NCBI RefSeq assembly: GCF_900161835.1
Contig: NZ_LT897836.1
Location: forward strand, 1,302,001 to 1,366,000
DNA from: Sodalis endosymbiont of Henestaris halophilus
Lineage (GTDB): Bacteria; Pseudomonadota; Gammaproteobacteria; Enterobacterales; Enterobacteriaceae
Direction of reading: 5' to 3'
DNA: 64,000 nucleotides
Shown here piece after piece: positions 34,012 to 45,740 of the stretch. The position numbers and the translations under genes are program-made. Positions within the stretch are counted from its first letter, which is position 1. Each line of letters starts with the position of its first letter. The notes below the pieces were generated by a model. It did not search any database. It saw only the letters and a program-made list of their open reading frames with translations, and was not told where the DNA came from.

Positions 34012-36129
34012 ATGAGCGCCTCCTTAGGGTACAAAGTGGGCAAAACAAAGTGACCTATCTTGTTTCCAACACCAAAGGTAAAACCTAGCATGCTACGCTA
34101 GGTTTAGCGTACACAGGTCGGTAAAAATTACATGCTCCTTTTAAAGCCGAAGGAAGAAAAAATTTCATCTGAATTTCAACGTTAAGAACGCAAGTCCACA
34201 TGATATGCCACGCGTGGATAGCCCAAGGGCTATAAATTATTATCAACCCGGCTTTTGCACTCATTGCGTCATATTCAGCGCTGTGTTTTAGTAAATACTA
34301 GAATATTATCATACGAAAAGCTCTTACCCTTAACCAGTGTTAAAAACTTGCCCCTCAAAACTTATTATAGTTAAGGCAAATTAGTATGTTGACAACATAA
34401 ACAAAGCTATAATAGGGAAAAGGCAATATTCTTTCTGACAGGTTCAAAATTTAATGATAACAATCTAGTGCTGCTAGGTATCGCAACAAGTAATTAATTC
34501 ACGTAACCATTACTTGCATGACGCCATAGTACAATCATGAATCTTAATAACGATTAAACGTTAATCTTTAATAAAATTAAAGATGCTGCAAGCCGTGAGA
34601 TTACTGATTGCTTGCAAATTTAACCGCAGACTGAACTCCAAATTTTGCTGCATAATTACGATGCATGGCTCATAATAAAAATTGAAATGTCATAACGTAC
34701 ATCTACGTCAAAGGCTCCCACCGCATATTATTTGCAAGGTAATAATTAAAAACTAGAGTCCACTTGTAGTGGAATTTACTAAAATTATGAGTTAATCAAA
34801 CAAAAAGCAGTAGAATATTGATGTTTATTAACACTATTTTTATCTTTTAAATTTGTAACAAGTACAGCAAGACCTTATTTTCTATAAAAAAGGTGATAAT
34901 GCTTAAAAGCTGTATTTTGATGAAATATCGCAATTATTCCTTAATCAGTCATTTATCTTTAATAAGAAAGTTTCTTTAACCCTGTCTAACTTATCAATCG
35001 CAAAATATTTATATTTAATATAGTCTGTTTGTGACCCTTAAGAAATGACATAGAACTAAACTTCTATGATAATAAGGTAAACATTAGCATAACCGATGCT
35101 TAATCTTTATTAAACTAGAGCAATGGCAACTCATAATCATTTAGTAACCTGATGATTTGTTACGACTTCTCATTGTACTCAATTGCTTAATTATTATTTT
35201 TCTTATGTCGCTGTGTCGGTATAGGTTAAGGAAATGCTCATATGATCCCTGCCCTTATTTTAATTGCAATAATCATCACGCTTTTATCTCATTAGTTCTG
35301 AATGCCGTGTATAATGACGTTCTTACCAACACATAAATCAGTAAGTCAGAGGATAATCAACAACAGCTCTTAATTAAGATTATAAATAACGGTAAATCTA
35401 CTGCGTATCGTGCCTACTTAAGCACGATATAATCATATATTAAATATATTTTGATAACATTATCTTTGTTGTTAGATTTTAACATGTAGCGTAAATAGTA
35501 AATTAATAATCAGCTAGCGCGCTGGTTCCTATTAATGCGGATAGGCGAGGAAATGAAGTTGATAACTATTACAAAATGCAGATTAATTTTACTTCTCAAC
35601 GCGCTCATATAAATAGGCTCAATCGACTATTCACCGCCATTGCTCTATGCATAATAACCCTATTAGCGATAAGAATAATGTGTGATAAATTTATTACCAT
35701 CTCCTTAAGCTAATAGGTAATTAATAGATTTGGATATAAAATCACTTAAGTAAAAATAAGAAAATACTTTATCTTGTAATGAAATAATAAGTGAATAAGT
35801 TTGCGGCGTAAAGTTTACCTTTACACAATTATTAATTGTAATTTATATTTAATCAAAAAATAATAGGTCATGTCTCTGACAATTGTATCGCTAATACATG
35901 CTAATATTCTAGCAATTCATATCTAACCTAATCAAAGTAGGTTAAATATTTGTACTAATTGTTGATAAACCTAATTATCAAGATAATAACCACCTCTGTT
36001 GATTAACATTTATATAGTAAGAGCAATTAGCTCTAATGTCGCAATGATTATTCATTACCAACTCGAGTTTAGCGTTTGATCTGATTAACGATGCGGATTC
36101 AATATTTTGCTGTATTAGAAGAACCGATT

Positions 36130-36720
36130 ACGCAGTGCTAGTAACTAGTAATCTTTTTTTGTGCCAGGCGACGCAACGCACGAACTAAATTCAAACCGCG
36201 TTCAATTATGGTAAATATTTTCGGCCAACTAGCTGTGCGTATTTCAGTGCGCTAAAAAAACTTTAGAATAAGCGTTGTCATTTTTACTTGAAGGCAACTC
36301 CATGCGATGACAATCGCATGCTGTGGAACACTGCATATAAAAAAGATCGACCACGCAGCTCTCTAAAACCTCTTCAAGGTTAACAAAGCTAACTTTCAAC
36401 TTAGTCAATACCGTGTGCAGTCTACTAATTTTATAGGCAAACGGTCCAGCGATACTGCCAGATACAGATAAGGATTTTATTATTATAGATGTAAGCAACG
36501 TCGCCGCATCATAATTAGTTAGATTATATCACTAATATTTATCGGTACACAAGATACAATATTGCAAAATGTTTGTTATTTGTGCTTTCTCTTTGTGATT
36601 TTGCAGATAGCTATTTGCATCTGTTAACTACCCAACAACGGACTATCTTGACTATCATTATAAATGACGATGAAGGCAATACTTTTGTTACCAGCTTTAC
36701 CGCCGCTAGTGTCCCAGAAT
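36130..36720 (-). pseudogene. Unidentified decayed coding block
   Basis: This stretch is GC-richer than its surroundings and its minus strand yields protein-like segments: an 84-codon frame at 36244-36498 with SLSVSGSIAGPFAYKISRLH, and downstream IERGLNLVRALRRLAQKK ending near 36140. Frames shift between segments. I do not recognise the family. It contains a perfect 8-bp hairpin at 36301-36320 (CATGCGAT/ATCGCATG). It could equally be a chance run of open codons. Confidence 0.3.
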
Positions 36721-37431
36721 TTTTCATAAAACTATATCAAATAATGCACTAAACATTAGGTTCATCTGTACATTCACGCTATATATAAAGTAGCTACCGC
36801 AATAAAAAATCAAAAAACTAGCACAGTGATACAACTAAATATAGTGCTATAAATTTGTTAATTATAGAAAATCGTGGAATGATTTTGACATTAAGATTCC
36901 GAAATTATTTTATATTTTATTTTTTAAATTTAAAAGAAGTTGCATTTACTTATGCATAGCAATGAGTTAAACGCATGCAGATGTTGTTAATAACAATTAT
37001 AGAAAATACTCCACTGTTATTCTAGTCGTAGGGTTCTTACCTAGATAGTTGTAGCAAAACTACTTACGTTCATTAATTTAATTACATCCAAATAAGTGTT
37101 ATACTAATCGAGAATTAGCGTAGATATTGCACGTCTAAGTTCAGCAAATAAATGTTTTACTCTTTGAGTATTTATAAAGAATTTCAAGAGTAAGAAAACA
37201 TCCCAAAATTAGGTGGTCAACTTTAATGTTTATACTTTATCCCCATGCTCTAAAGAGCATGTTTATTGTTACCGTGCTCTTAATACCATAATAAACGAAC
37301 AGTAGACTTTACGGATTCATATCATAATAGCACACAGACCAGACAAGAGAAATGAGACAACACATATACTAGTGTTAGCCGGCTGATTGCTACCACGGAG
37401 AGAGTGTTATCATACTTAAAAAGGAGGAGAT

Positions 37432-37473
37432 ATGTTTAAGAAAATAGAGAAACTTTTCATGGCTGCACCATAG
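37432..37473 (+). other. 13-codon frame with strong Shine-Dalgarno
   Basis: AAGGAGGAG (37421-37429) lies just before an ATG that opens MFKKIEKLFMAAP and then a stop. A second small frame, MAIVISVTITCIIQRKR, begins three bases after that stop (37476-37529). The near-perfect ribosome binding site suggests the start of a gene that decayed recently, or a retained small peptide. No family is recognised. Confidence 0.3.
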
Positions 37474-40293
37474 AGATGGCCATAGTTATAAGCGTAACTA
37501 TAACTTGTATTATACAACGGAAAAGATAAGTTAATTACTGTTATAGGATATATACAATAGTTACTGTCTTTAATATGTAAAACTGCATAAATGTTAGCTG
37601 GTGGCGAGCTAATTAATAACCCTGATAAGGACTGTAAGCATCATTGCGTTAGCATGATCAATAATTTTGAGCACTGTTCATCCTGCTATTAGAACAAAAA
37701 GATCTTTATTGAGATAATCTATACCGCATCTAGGATAGAGATGATGCGCTTTAAAAGCACGCAATAACTTGCTTTTATTACGGAATAAAATTCCAAATGA
37801 ATTATTTTAATGACACAAATTTTAGGAGTTATTAAAAATTAATGTAATAATAAAGTTAAAATTACTTTGCGGTTATCTCGATATTTTATCGTTTTTTTTA
37901 TTGATGAACCTGGTGGTGTGTTACTTTGATTAAACAATTAAAAAATAAATGTGTTGTATCAATATTACTGTTATTTACCTGTGTGATGAGAAGATTATTG
38001 GCCCCTCGGTAAATTTATAGGTTTTAAGCACTGCTGTACATTTTGCCATCAGTTTTCCGACGAGTTAACTTACTGGTAATAACTTAGAATTATGATGGTT
38101 AAACCTCTTTTATTTTTAATTAGTAATTAAAATGATATTGTTATCTTTATCTCAGTAGCTACTCTTTTGCCGAGTGGTAAAAGAAAGTGCCTTTCATGAA
38201 AATCTACTGATTGTATAAGTAATTACTCTAGCAACCATAGAGAAAAAACCATTATGCATATAGCGTAATCGAGTTATATTAATATATTATTAAACATGAT
38301 GTTACATAGAAACTCTAGTTAACTAACTATATATACATGCAAGTACCTGGATTAAACAACGATCTTTTATTTATTGGTTTAGAACGTGTAGTGACAAAAA
38401 TCTTTAAGCGGCATCCTATCAAAAATAAAATAACGTTTTTATATGAATTTCATTCATCTAACCTTGTGTGATCGTTACCTTAATCCTATTAACAAATTAA
38501 GAATTTTATCTTGCTTTACAGCAAAAGTGCGTGGAATGTTTTATTCTCCTCTTTTTATTATGTCGATGATGAATTATTAATTATAAATTAACAGCAATAT
38601 GCAAGGTGATTTTAGGATATGAGTTATCTTTAGTGCAAATATTGCAATTATTAAATAATAATAACTATTATTGTGTTACCCGATGTTGATTTGCTTTATT
38701 AACAGTAATTTTGCTTGAATGGAAAACCATCGCCTAAACATTAAAGACAATCCTAACTTAAAACAGTTAGAAGTATGCGGTGTCGTAAGACGATTACGCT
38801 TAATTGTAATCTAAAAACAGCATATCCTTTAATTCCTGCAGCAACAGATTGCTATAAGCACCACGTGGCAAGAAGCTAGCGCTAAAAAAATTGCGCCCTA
38901 CGCTACTTAAGCTTTAAGTACGGAAGCCATTGCATGTTTACAGGCGCCTTTTTCGATAACCGAAGAGAGAATCTGCATCTCTCCAAACTTTAGCGATATA
39001 ATAATCATACCGTTAGATTCATGACAGAGTTATTAATGGTAACTAACATATATTACTATGTCTATGACATGCAGTCGTTACTTTTCGCTAGAAATTGCAA
39101 TTTCGCGCTTTAGTTTTAACACGTAATCAAATGTGCAAGTATTCGCGGCGATCATGTAACTCTTACTCAAGCTTGAGTATAATAGTAGTGGTAGTGTGGT
39201 CTTATGCGCTATTAATACAACATGTCGTGTTACTATCAAGCTCTAATAAAGCGCGCTGCGGTAAAATACGCAGATTGAGAAAACACTGTCAGAGAGACAT
39301 ATATCTTGTCTTTTAATTTGTCGAACAAAAGTGCACTACAGCAGTTGAAAGCGATATATACATAAGATAATCTCATCAACGCGGCGGCTATAACATAACT
39401 GGATAAAATCTTTAAATATTAAAAAAGCACAATAGATTATTCTGACGAATGCATGTGTTTTTAGCATTGCAAATCGATGTTGCACGGAAATAAGCTCACT
39501 GATAATATCGTTAATATTTAAAAAAACCTTGCTTAATGCTTCATTAATGGTAACAATATCCGCTAAGTTTACACGGAAATGCCTAGTGTGAAGTGGTTCA
39601 ATAAACAAAATAATATTGAGATTTACTAACTGCTTCGATACAGTAAAATCTGTCCCCTAGGAACAGGGTGATTAGTAAGTATTATCAATCAATACCAACA
39701 ACTGATGCTGTTGCGCCAAAATATTTAATATTAACAGTTCTTAGTAAATAAGAACGTTGCAGGCAAGATTAGGATTAGTAAAATACAAGGTAGAGAAAAA
39801 ACGATATCCTAGATTATTTTAGATGCTTTAATCTATATGGTGTTTAAACTAACTATTGAGCGCAGAGAGAGTTAATGTAGTCGCTATTAAAATATTTTCA
39901 AATAGTGCTTAGTATAATAACGGGTATCCCGAAACCAGAGATAAAAAATTTACCCCAGTTGCAATATATACAACAATTAGCAAATAAATTTAGCAATAAA
40001 AATGTTTTGGCGACTATTGATTATCGAAATAAGTATTAGCACACATCTTATGGGCCTTATAATTTCTTGCGCAATAGAGCGGATAGGTGTGGTCAGAGGG
40101 TACTCTAACCCTGTAGACCATTATAAATACAACAGCAGTTCGCTTATTTATCTGTAATCAAAGTACCTTACCGCACAATGCGTTAAAGTACTAGCGCGAT
40201 GGGGAGCAAAAACTGACTTGCTATGCCATGCGCGCATAATAAGCCCCCCGGGGACTGATAAGAGGTGTTATTATAACAATACTCAATTAGAAA

Positions 40294-41295
40294 TTAGATA
40301 AGATCCTGTGCTCGTAATTCGGTTTTTAGGTAAGCGTAATAAATAGGCGCCGCTACCACACCTTCTAAACCAAAGATGGCCTCGAAGACAAGCATTGCTA
40401 GCAACAACTCCCAGGATTTTGCATTAATACGGCTCCCGATAATCTCGGCGTTGAGAAAATATTCAAGCTTGTGAATCAAAATCAGATAAAACAAAACCAC
40501 GCCTCCCACACTCAATGATATAGAGAGTGCCGAGATTATAATCATAAAATTAGAAATAAGATTACCGATAATAGGCAGTAAACCAAAAATAAAAGTTGCT
40601 ACAATAAGCGTTTTACTTAGCGGTAGGTTCACTCCGAACAAAGGAAATACTATCAGAATCATTATAGATGTTAGCAGCGTATTGATTAACGATACTTTAA
40701 TCTGGGCGAATACTACACTACGGAACACTTGAGAAAGATAATACAGGCGTTCTAGCAGCTGCTGCGTAAAATACGTACTACGCTTGGATGGTTTATTAAG
40801 AGAAATCACCGCTCCAATGATAAAGCCGATAAAAATCGTAATCAGTCCGTGCAAGAAAGAATGACCCATATTACGAATAATAATTAAATTAGATTCAATT
40901 AAGGCGAATATCTGATCTTTCAGTTCTTCCACGCTTTCGGGCAAAAATGAGGGAAGATAATCTGGAATGCGATTCTTTAAATCAGAAAAAATGTGATTGA
41001 TTTCGACGGTAACGGCGATACCTCTTTGAATATCAGAGGTTAGGAACCTTATCAAACTCAATATACACAATGCCATAGTAATCACTACAAACGAGGCAAT
41101 TAGCATCACCACAACCCAGCGAGCGCGTCTGCTACCTACTAAGCGTTCAAACCACGGTGTCATAGACAGAATCACCTCATACGCCAAAAAGCCGGAGATA
41201 AAGCAAGGAAATAAATGTAGCGGAATGATCAAAGTGATAAAAAGAAGCATCAAAAGATAAGAGGTCGCTTTCAGCCGTACCTTACTTACGCTCAT
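40294..41295 (-). CDS. perM: AI-2E family transporter PerM (YfgO)
   Basis: Multi-spanning inner-membrane protein of the AI-2E/PerM family, probably a permease or cation-coupled exporter; the E. coli PerM substrate is unsettled. The 333-aa product is slightly shorter than E. coli PerM (353 aa). Several hydrophobic helices are visible: a pair near residues 10-35, one near 60-85, a long loop with PDYLPSFLPESVEELKDQI around 110-130, and clusters of helices from about 140 to the end. FGLLPIIGNLISN (about 238-250) is the conserved family segment. The ATG is preceded by AAGGAAATAAGA, a fair ribosome binding site. A solitary gene: bepA, normally divergent upstream, is absent. Confidence 0.9.
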   Translation of the reverse strand: MSVSKVRLKATSYLLMLLFITLIIPLHLFPCFISGFLAYEVILSMTPWFERLVGSRRARWVVVMLIASFVVITMALCILSLIRFLTSDIQRGIAVTVEINHIFSDLKNRIPDYLPSFLPESVEELKDQIFALIESNLIIIRNMGHSFLHGLITIFIGFIIGAVISLNKPSKRSTYFTQQLLERLYYLSQVFRSVVFAQIKVSLINTLLTSIMILIVFPLFGVNLPLSKTLIVATFIFGLLPIIGNLISNFMIIISALSISLSVGGVVLFYLILIHKLEYFLNAEIIGSRINAKSWELLLAMLVFEAIFGLEGVVAAPIYYAYLKTELRAQDLI

Positions 41296-42709
41296 TCTTA
41301 TTTCCTTTCATTCTAAGAGGTTACTTTATTGCACTAATAGCATGGTTAGTAATTAATATAACTAACATCTTAAACGACAGAGTCATCAGTTTGCGACGAG
41401 CAGAAAAATACCTCTTTCGATGAAGGTGGCCATTATTGCAGCGGCAATCTTTTACCAAAAGCAAGCGTGATTAGACATGTCTTGTATTAAGAGCCGAGGT
41501 ACTTAGCAGTTTTCATGATTAGTGTTACCCTTTGAATTAACACTATTTTCATGTCTGCTAGTAAAAGGTAGGTATATAATATTATTAACTAAGACGGCGG
41601 CCATATTTTATCAATTCTCATGAATAAAAGATTTAATGTCCAGCAATACAATAATATTAAGCATGTGTTACAACAGCAATTTTACTGACAAAGATGCTTC
41701 ATAGCTCACTTAGATAAAACCCTGCTTGATAACAAGGGCCACAAATTTTATATTCATTAGTATATTTGCGTCAATGTAATTATGCTTTTCGATCAATGGT
41801 TATAGAATTAGTTAAACAAAAATTGACTCGTGCCGGCAGGGTATCGAGATCTCAGTAGCAAACGTTTTAACACTTTTGTATCGGGGGCTGAGTACGAACC
41901 ATTATAAGTAAGCAAAGTTGGAAAAGTGCATCAACAGTATGCCGTATGCAATGAATACCATTACATCGCACAATTAAAGTAACTTTTAATATATCTGAGC
42001 TAATGAAGCTAACTTCGTTCGTAAGAACCTAAGCAAATTGCTATATATTATCGTCAGTGCACCTAGCGCACACCGTAACATCAAAATGCTTATCAAGCTT
42101 GCGTCGTAAACCTTACGAACTAAATTTATAATAGTTGTAACAAGTGTTAACTAAATATCCACGTATTAATTTATTGTCAAGCTTATTGACAATAAATATA
42201 TTTCTATATTATTATTTTTATAAACTTGCGGTAGATGTCAAATCTGGATAAATAACGATGGAAAACTACTAACGATATTGCTAACGTGGCCATGTTAGTA
42301 TATACTGTGTATTAATGAAATGAAATATACTGGCATGTGCATTAGTGCTACCTACACGTTTGATATGTGCTAAGTAAGAATCAAATGACCGGTTTAAACT
42401 GTTGGCTGTTGCAAAAACAAAATACATTGCGGCAAAGAAAATTAATCTTACATAAACGATTAACTATGAGGGGGGCTGCATAAAAAGCGACCCACCTGTA
42501 TAAATTGCTCCTAACCAATATTCATTGTACAAATAAAAGTTATATATGCTTATTTTATGCCATTTGGCTAATAAGTGCAACATTGCTTATGCTAGTTAAA
42601 TCTGCGATGCATATTCGTAATTGCTGCCGGATCCGAGATATATATCTAAATGCCATATAATATACTTTAGCTCTCTCATTAGATTCATTTGCAATGTGTG
42701 TGAATTTAC
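41296..42709. other. Non-coding stretch between perM and glyQ
   Basis: 1.4 kb with no gene recognised; no remnant of bepA was found. It contains a perfect hairpin at 42169-42197 (arms ATTTATTGTCAA/TTGACAATAAAT, 5-base loop). A promoter for glyQS should lie near its right end, but I cannot place one with confidence. Confidence 0.5.
42169..42197. repeat. Perfect 12-bp hairpin
   Basis: Arms ATTTATTGTCAA and TTGACAATAAAT around GCTTA. It lies about 0.5 kb upstream of glyQ, with no T-run beyond it. Confidence 0.9.
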
Positions 42710-43615
42710 ATGCAAACATTTAATCCCAAGACCTTTCAGGGTCTGATTCTGACGCTACAGAACTACTGGTCGAGTCAGAATTGTACTATAGTCCAGCCGC
42801 TAGATATAGAAAGCGGCGCGGGTACTTTCCATCCTATGACCTGCCTGCGAGCGCTTGGTCCGGAACCCATCGCAGCCGCTTATGTGCATTCTTCTCGTCG
42901 TCCTACCGATGGCCGCTACGGTGAAAACCCCAACCGACTGCAGCATTATTACCAATTTCAGGTCATCATCAAACCTTCGCCGGAAAATATCCAGGAATTA
43001 TATCTCAATTCGTTAAGAAAAGTGGGCTTGGATCTCACTATTCACGATATACGTTTCGTGGAGGACAACTGGGAAAGCCCTACCTTGGGAGCCTGGGGCC
43101 TAGGTTGGGAAGTATGGCTAAACGGCATAGAAGTTACACAACTTACTTATTTTCAGCAGGTAGGGGGGTTGGAATGCCGGCCGGTTACAAGCGAAGTCAC
43201 ATACGGGCTTGAGCGTTTAGCAATGCATCTGCAGGGTGTTGACAGCGTATATGACCTGTTATGGAACGATGGCATGCTTGGTAGCACTACCTATGGTGAT
43301 GTTTTTTACCAAAATGAAATCGAGCAATCCACCTACAATTTTGAATATGCCGACGTTGATTTTTTGTTTACCTGCTTTGAACAGTACGAAAAAGAAGCGA
43401 AAAACCTGCTAGCTTTGGTAAAACCTCTACCTCTTCCGGCCTATGAACGTATTCTCAAGGCGACGCACAGCTTTAATTTATTAGACGCTCGCAAAGCAAT
43501 TTCAGTTACGGAACGACAGCACTATATTTTGAGGATCCGAACCTTGACTAAAGCTGTGGCGGTAGCCTACTTCGCTTCACGAAAAGCGATGAATTTTCCG
43601 TTGTGCAGAAATTAA
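42710..43615 (+). CDS. glyQ: Glycyl-tRNA synthetase alpha subunit
   Basis: Catalytic alpha chain of the heterotetrameric bacterial glycyl-tRNA synthetase, which activates glycine and charges tRNA-Gly. The 301-aa product matches E. coli GlyQ (303 aa) throughout. Active-site signatures seen: [20 protein letters not shown] then [19 protein letters not shown] (about residues 47-84), and [21 protein letters not shown] (about 150-172). The start ATG gives the [21 protein letters not shown]-terminus typical of the family; no clear Shine-Dalgarno is seen. The stop lies eight bases before the likely glyS start, so the two are translated from one operon mRNA. Intact. Confidence 0.98.
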   Translation: MQTFNPKTFQGLILTLQNYWSSQNCTIVQPLDIESGAGTFHPMTCLRALGPEPIAAAYVHSSRRPTDGRYGENPNRLQHYYQFQVIIKPSPENIQELYLNSLRKVGLDLTIHDIRFVEDNWESPTLGAWGLGWEVWLNGIEVTQLTYFQQVGGLECRPVTSEVTYGLERLAMHLQGVDSVYDLLWNDGMLGSTTYGDVFYQNEIEQSTYNFEYADVDFLFTCFEQYEKEAKNLLALVKPLPLPAYERILKATHSFNLLDARKAISVTERQHYILRIRTLTKAVAVAYFASRKAMNFPLCRN

Positions 43616-43623
43616 AAGGCGCC

Positions 43624-45690
43624 ATGACGCAACAAACTTTTCTTGTAGAAATTGGTACGGAAGAGCTGCCGCCCAAGGAGCTACGCGCCTTGGCTGAAGC
43701 ATTCACCATTCAAATAAGCCGTGAATTTAAGGCCATCAGCATGCGCTACGGCGAAGTAAAATGGTTTGCCTCGCCGCGGCGGCTAGCTGTTAAAGTAGCC
43801 GCCTTCGAAGGCTACCAGGACGAAAGCTACGTTGAGAAGCGTGGACCAGCTATTGCCCAAGCGTTTGATGCTGATGGAAACCCTACTAAAGAAGCCACAG
43901 GATGGGCGCGAGATTGCGGTATTACCGTAAACCAAGCCGAACGCCTTGCAACCAAAAAAGGAGAATGGCTAGTTTATCGCACACAAAAGAGGCATTCTGT
44001 ACAGACTCTACTGTGTGACATAGTCAACCGCTCGCTGGGAAAACTACCGATACCGAAAATGATGCGCTGGGGCGACAAAGATACCCAATTTATTCGTCCG
44101 GTACACACTGTAACAATACTGCTAGACGATATCGTAATACCAGGGAGCGTGTTTGGAATTGATACAAATCGCCTTCTGCTCGGCCACCGTTTTATGGGCG
44201 AGCAGGAAATCTATCTAGAGCACGCAGATCATTATCCGCAAGTACTACTGACGCGCGGAAGGGTAATGGCAGATTATTTGCAGCGTAAAGAAACAATTCG
44301 TAAGAACGTGGAAGAGGCAGCCAAACAATTAGGTGGAATTGCCGATCTGAGCAATAGACTTTTAGAAGAAGTAACGGCGTTGGTTGAATGGCCAGTGGTT
44401 CTTACCGGTTGCTTTGAAAAAAGATTCCTCGCAGTGCCAACGGAAGCGTTAGTTTATACTATGAAAGTATACCAAAAATACTTTCCAGTATATAATAACG
44501 AAGGAAACCTCATGCCAAACTTTATCTTCGTTTCCAATATAGAGTCAAAAGATCCGCAACAGATTATTGCAGGAAATGAAAAGGTTCTGCATTCGCGTTT
44601 GGCAGACGCAGAGTTTTTCTTTAATATCGACCGCAAACAGCGGTTAGAAACTCATCATCAACACCTCGATAAAGTAATATTTCAAGAGCAGCTTGGTACC
44701 CTTCGTGATAAGAGCGATCGCATCAAATCTCTGGCAGTCTGGATAGCAACCAGGATTGGCGCAGATGTATTAAAAACAGAACGCGCTGGATTGTTGTCCA
44801 AATGCGACTTGATGACTAATATGGTATTTGAATTTACCGACATACAAGGCGTGATAGGAATGCATTACGCTCGCCATGACGGCGAGCCAGAAACAGTAGC
44901 AATAGCACTAAAAGAACAATATCAACCACGATTCGCAGGCGATGCGCTTCCTACGACACAAGTGTCTTGCGCGTTGGCCATTGCCGACAAAATAGATACT
45001 CTAACTGGTCTTTTTGGTATTAGTCAGCATCCGAGAGGCAATAAAGATCCATTTGCCTTACGCCGAACTGCCCTAGGCATACTGCGCCTCATCGTAGAAA
45101 AACAGTTTAACCTTGATCTGCAGACATTAACAAAAGAGGCGGCACGCTCGTACGGCAAAACATTGACGAATGATAGGGTAGTAAAAGATGTTGTAGATTT
45201 CATCTTATGCCGTTGCGTGGCCTGGTATCAAGATAAAGGATACAGTGTCGACACAATTAAGGCGGTACTAGCAAATCGTCCGACTCGTCCTGCGGATTTT
45301 GATGCCCGGGTACGTGCAGTAAGTTATTTTCGAACCCTAGCGGAAGCAGAAGCACTAACGGCAGTAAACAAGCGGGTGTCGAATATGTTGGCCAAATACA
45401 CAGATCTGGTATACTCGGATCTGCAGACTTCGATACTCAAAGAGCCAGCGGAGATCAAGCTAGCGACTCATTTGATAGTATTACGCAAAAAACTGCAACC
45501 AATGTTTGATGCCGGACAATATCAAGATGCGCTGGTAGAACTAGCGACACTGCGTGAGCCAGTAGATGACTTCTTTAATAATGTCATGGTAATGGCGAAG
45601 GATAGTAACATGCGAGTGAACCGTTTAACATTGCTAGTGCAGTTACGTGAGCTATTTTTACAGGTCGCGGATATCTCACTATTGCAATAA
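43624..45690 (+). CDS. glyS: Glycyl-tRNA synthetase beta subunit
   Basis: Beta chain of glycyl-tRNA synthetase, carrying tRNA recognition domains; needed with GlyQ for aminoacylation. I choose the ATG at 43624 ([20 protein letters not shown]), which matches the E. coli start and gives 688 aa (E. coli 689); the upstream ATG at 43603 would add seven residues and overlap glyQ. The purine-rich AAAAGG before 43624 can serve as ribosome binding site. Landmarks: [107 protein letters not shown], and the C-terminal [14 protein letters not shown]. Intact along the full length. Confidence 0.98.
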   Translation: MTQQTFLVEIGTEELPPKELRALAEAFTIQISREFKAISMRYGEVKWFASPRRLAVKVAAFEGYQDESYVEKRGPAIAQAFDADGNPTKEATGWARDCGITVNQAERLATKKGEWLVYRTQKRHSVQTLLCDIVNRSLGKLPIPKMMRWGDKDTQFIRPVHTVTILLDDIVIPGSVFGIDTNRLLLGHRFMGEQEIYLEHADHYPQVLLTRGRVMADYLQRKETIRKNVEEAAKQLGGIADLSNRLLEEVTALVEWPVVLTGCFEKRFLAVPTEALVYTMKVYQKYFPVYNNEGNLMPNFIFVSNIESKDPQQIIAGNEKVLHSRLADAEFFFNIDRKQRLETHHQHLDKVIFQEQLGTLRDKSDRIKSLAVWIATRIGADVLKTERAGLLSKCDLMTNMVFEFTDIQGVIGMHYARHDGEPETVAIALKEQYQPRFAGDALPTTQVSCALAIADKIDTLTGLFGISQHPRGNKDPFALRRTALGILRLIVEKQFNLDLQTLTKEAARSYGKTLTNDRVVKDVVDFILCRCVAWYQDKGYSVDTIKAVLANRPTRPADFDARVRAVSYFRTLAEAEALTAVNKRVSNMLAKYTDLVYSDLQTSILKEPAEIKLATHLIVLRKKLQPMFDAGQYQDALVELATLREPVDDFFNNVMVMAKDSNMRVNRLTLLVQLRELFLQVADISLLQ

Positions 45691-45706
45691 TAGTCGATTC
45701 AACAGG

Positions 45707-45740
45707 GGTAATACGGCGATCTTTCAAAATCCGTATTACC
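45707..45740 (+). terminator. Hairpin at the end of glyQS
   Basis: Perfect 10-bp arms GGTAATACGG and CCGTATTACC, with a 14-base loop, begin 17 bases after the glyS stop. The following bases (TTCATCACCTTT) are only moderately T-rich. Its position makes an operon terminator or 3'-end stabiliser likely. Confidence 0.55.

Larger units (their letters stand above)
34012..40293. other. 6.3-kb non-coding stretch between glk and perM
   Basis: No intact gene is recognised. A hairpin 70 bases after glk (34081-34105, arms AAACCTAGC/GCTAGGTTT) may mark its mRNA end. A terminator-like hairpin at 37244-37261 (arms CATGCTCT/AGAGCATG, then TTTATTG) and a miniature frame at 37432-37473 are noted separately. 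A block at 38830-39000 may be decayed coding DNA (minus strand reads GMIIISLKFGEMQILSSVIE) of unknown identity. The frames at 39095-39316 and 39336-39608 have no recognised relatives. No bcp or gcvR remnant (the usual perM neighbours) could be confirmed. Confidence 0.5.
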
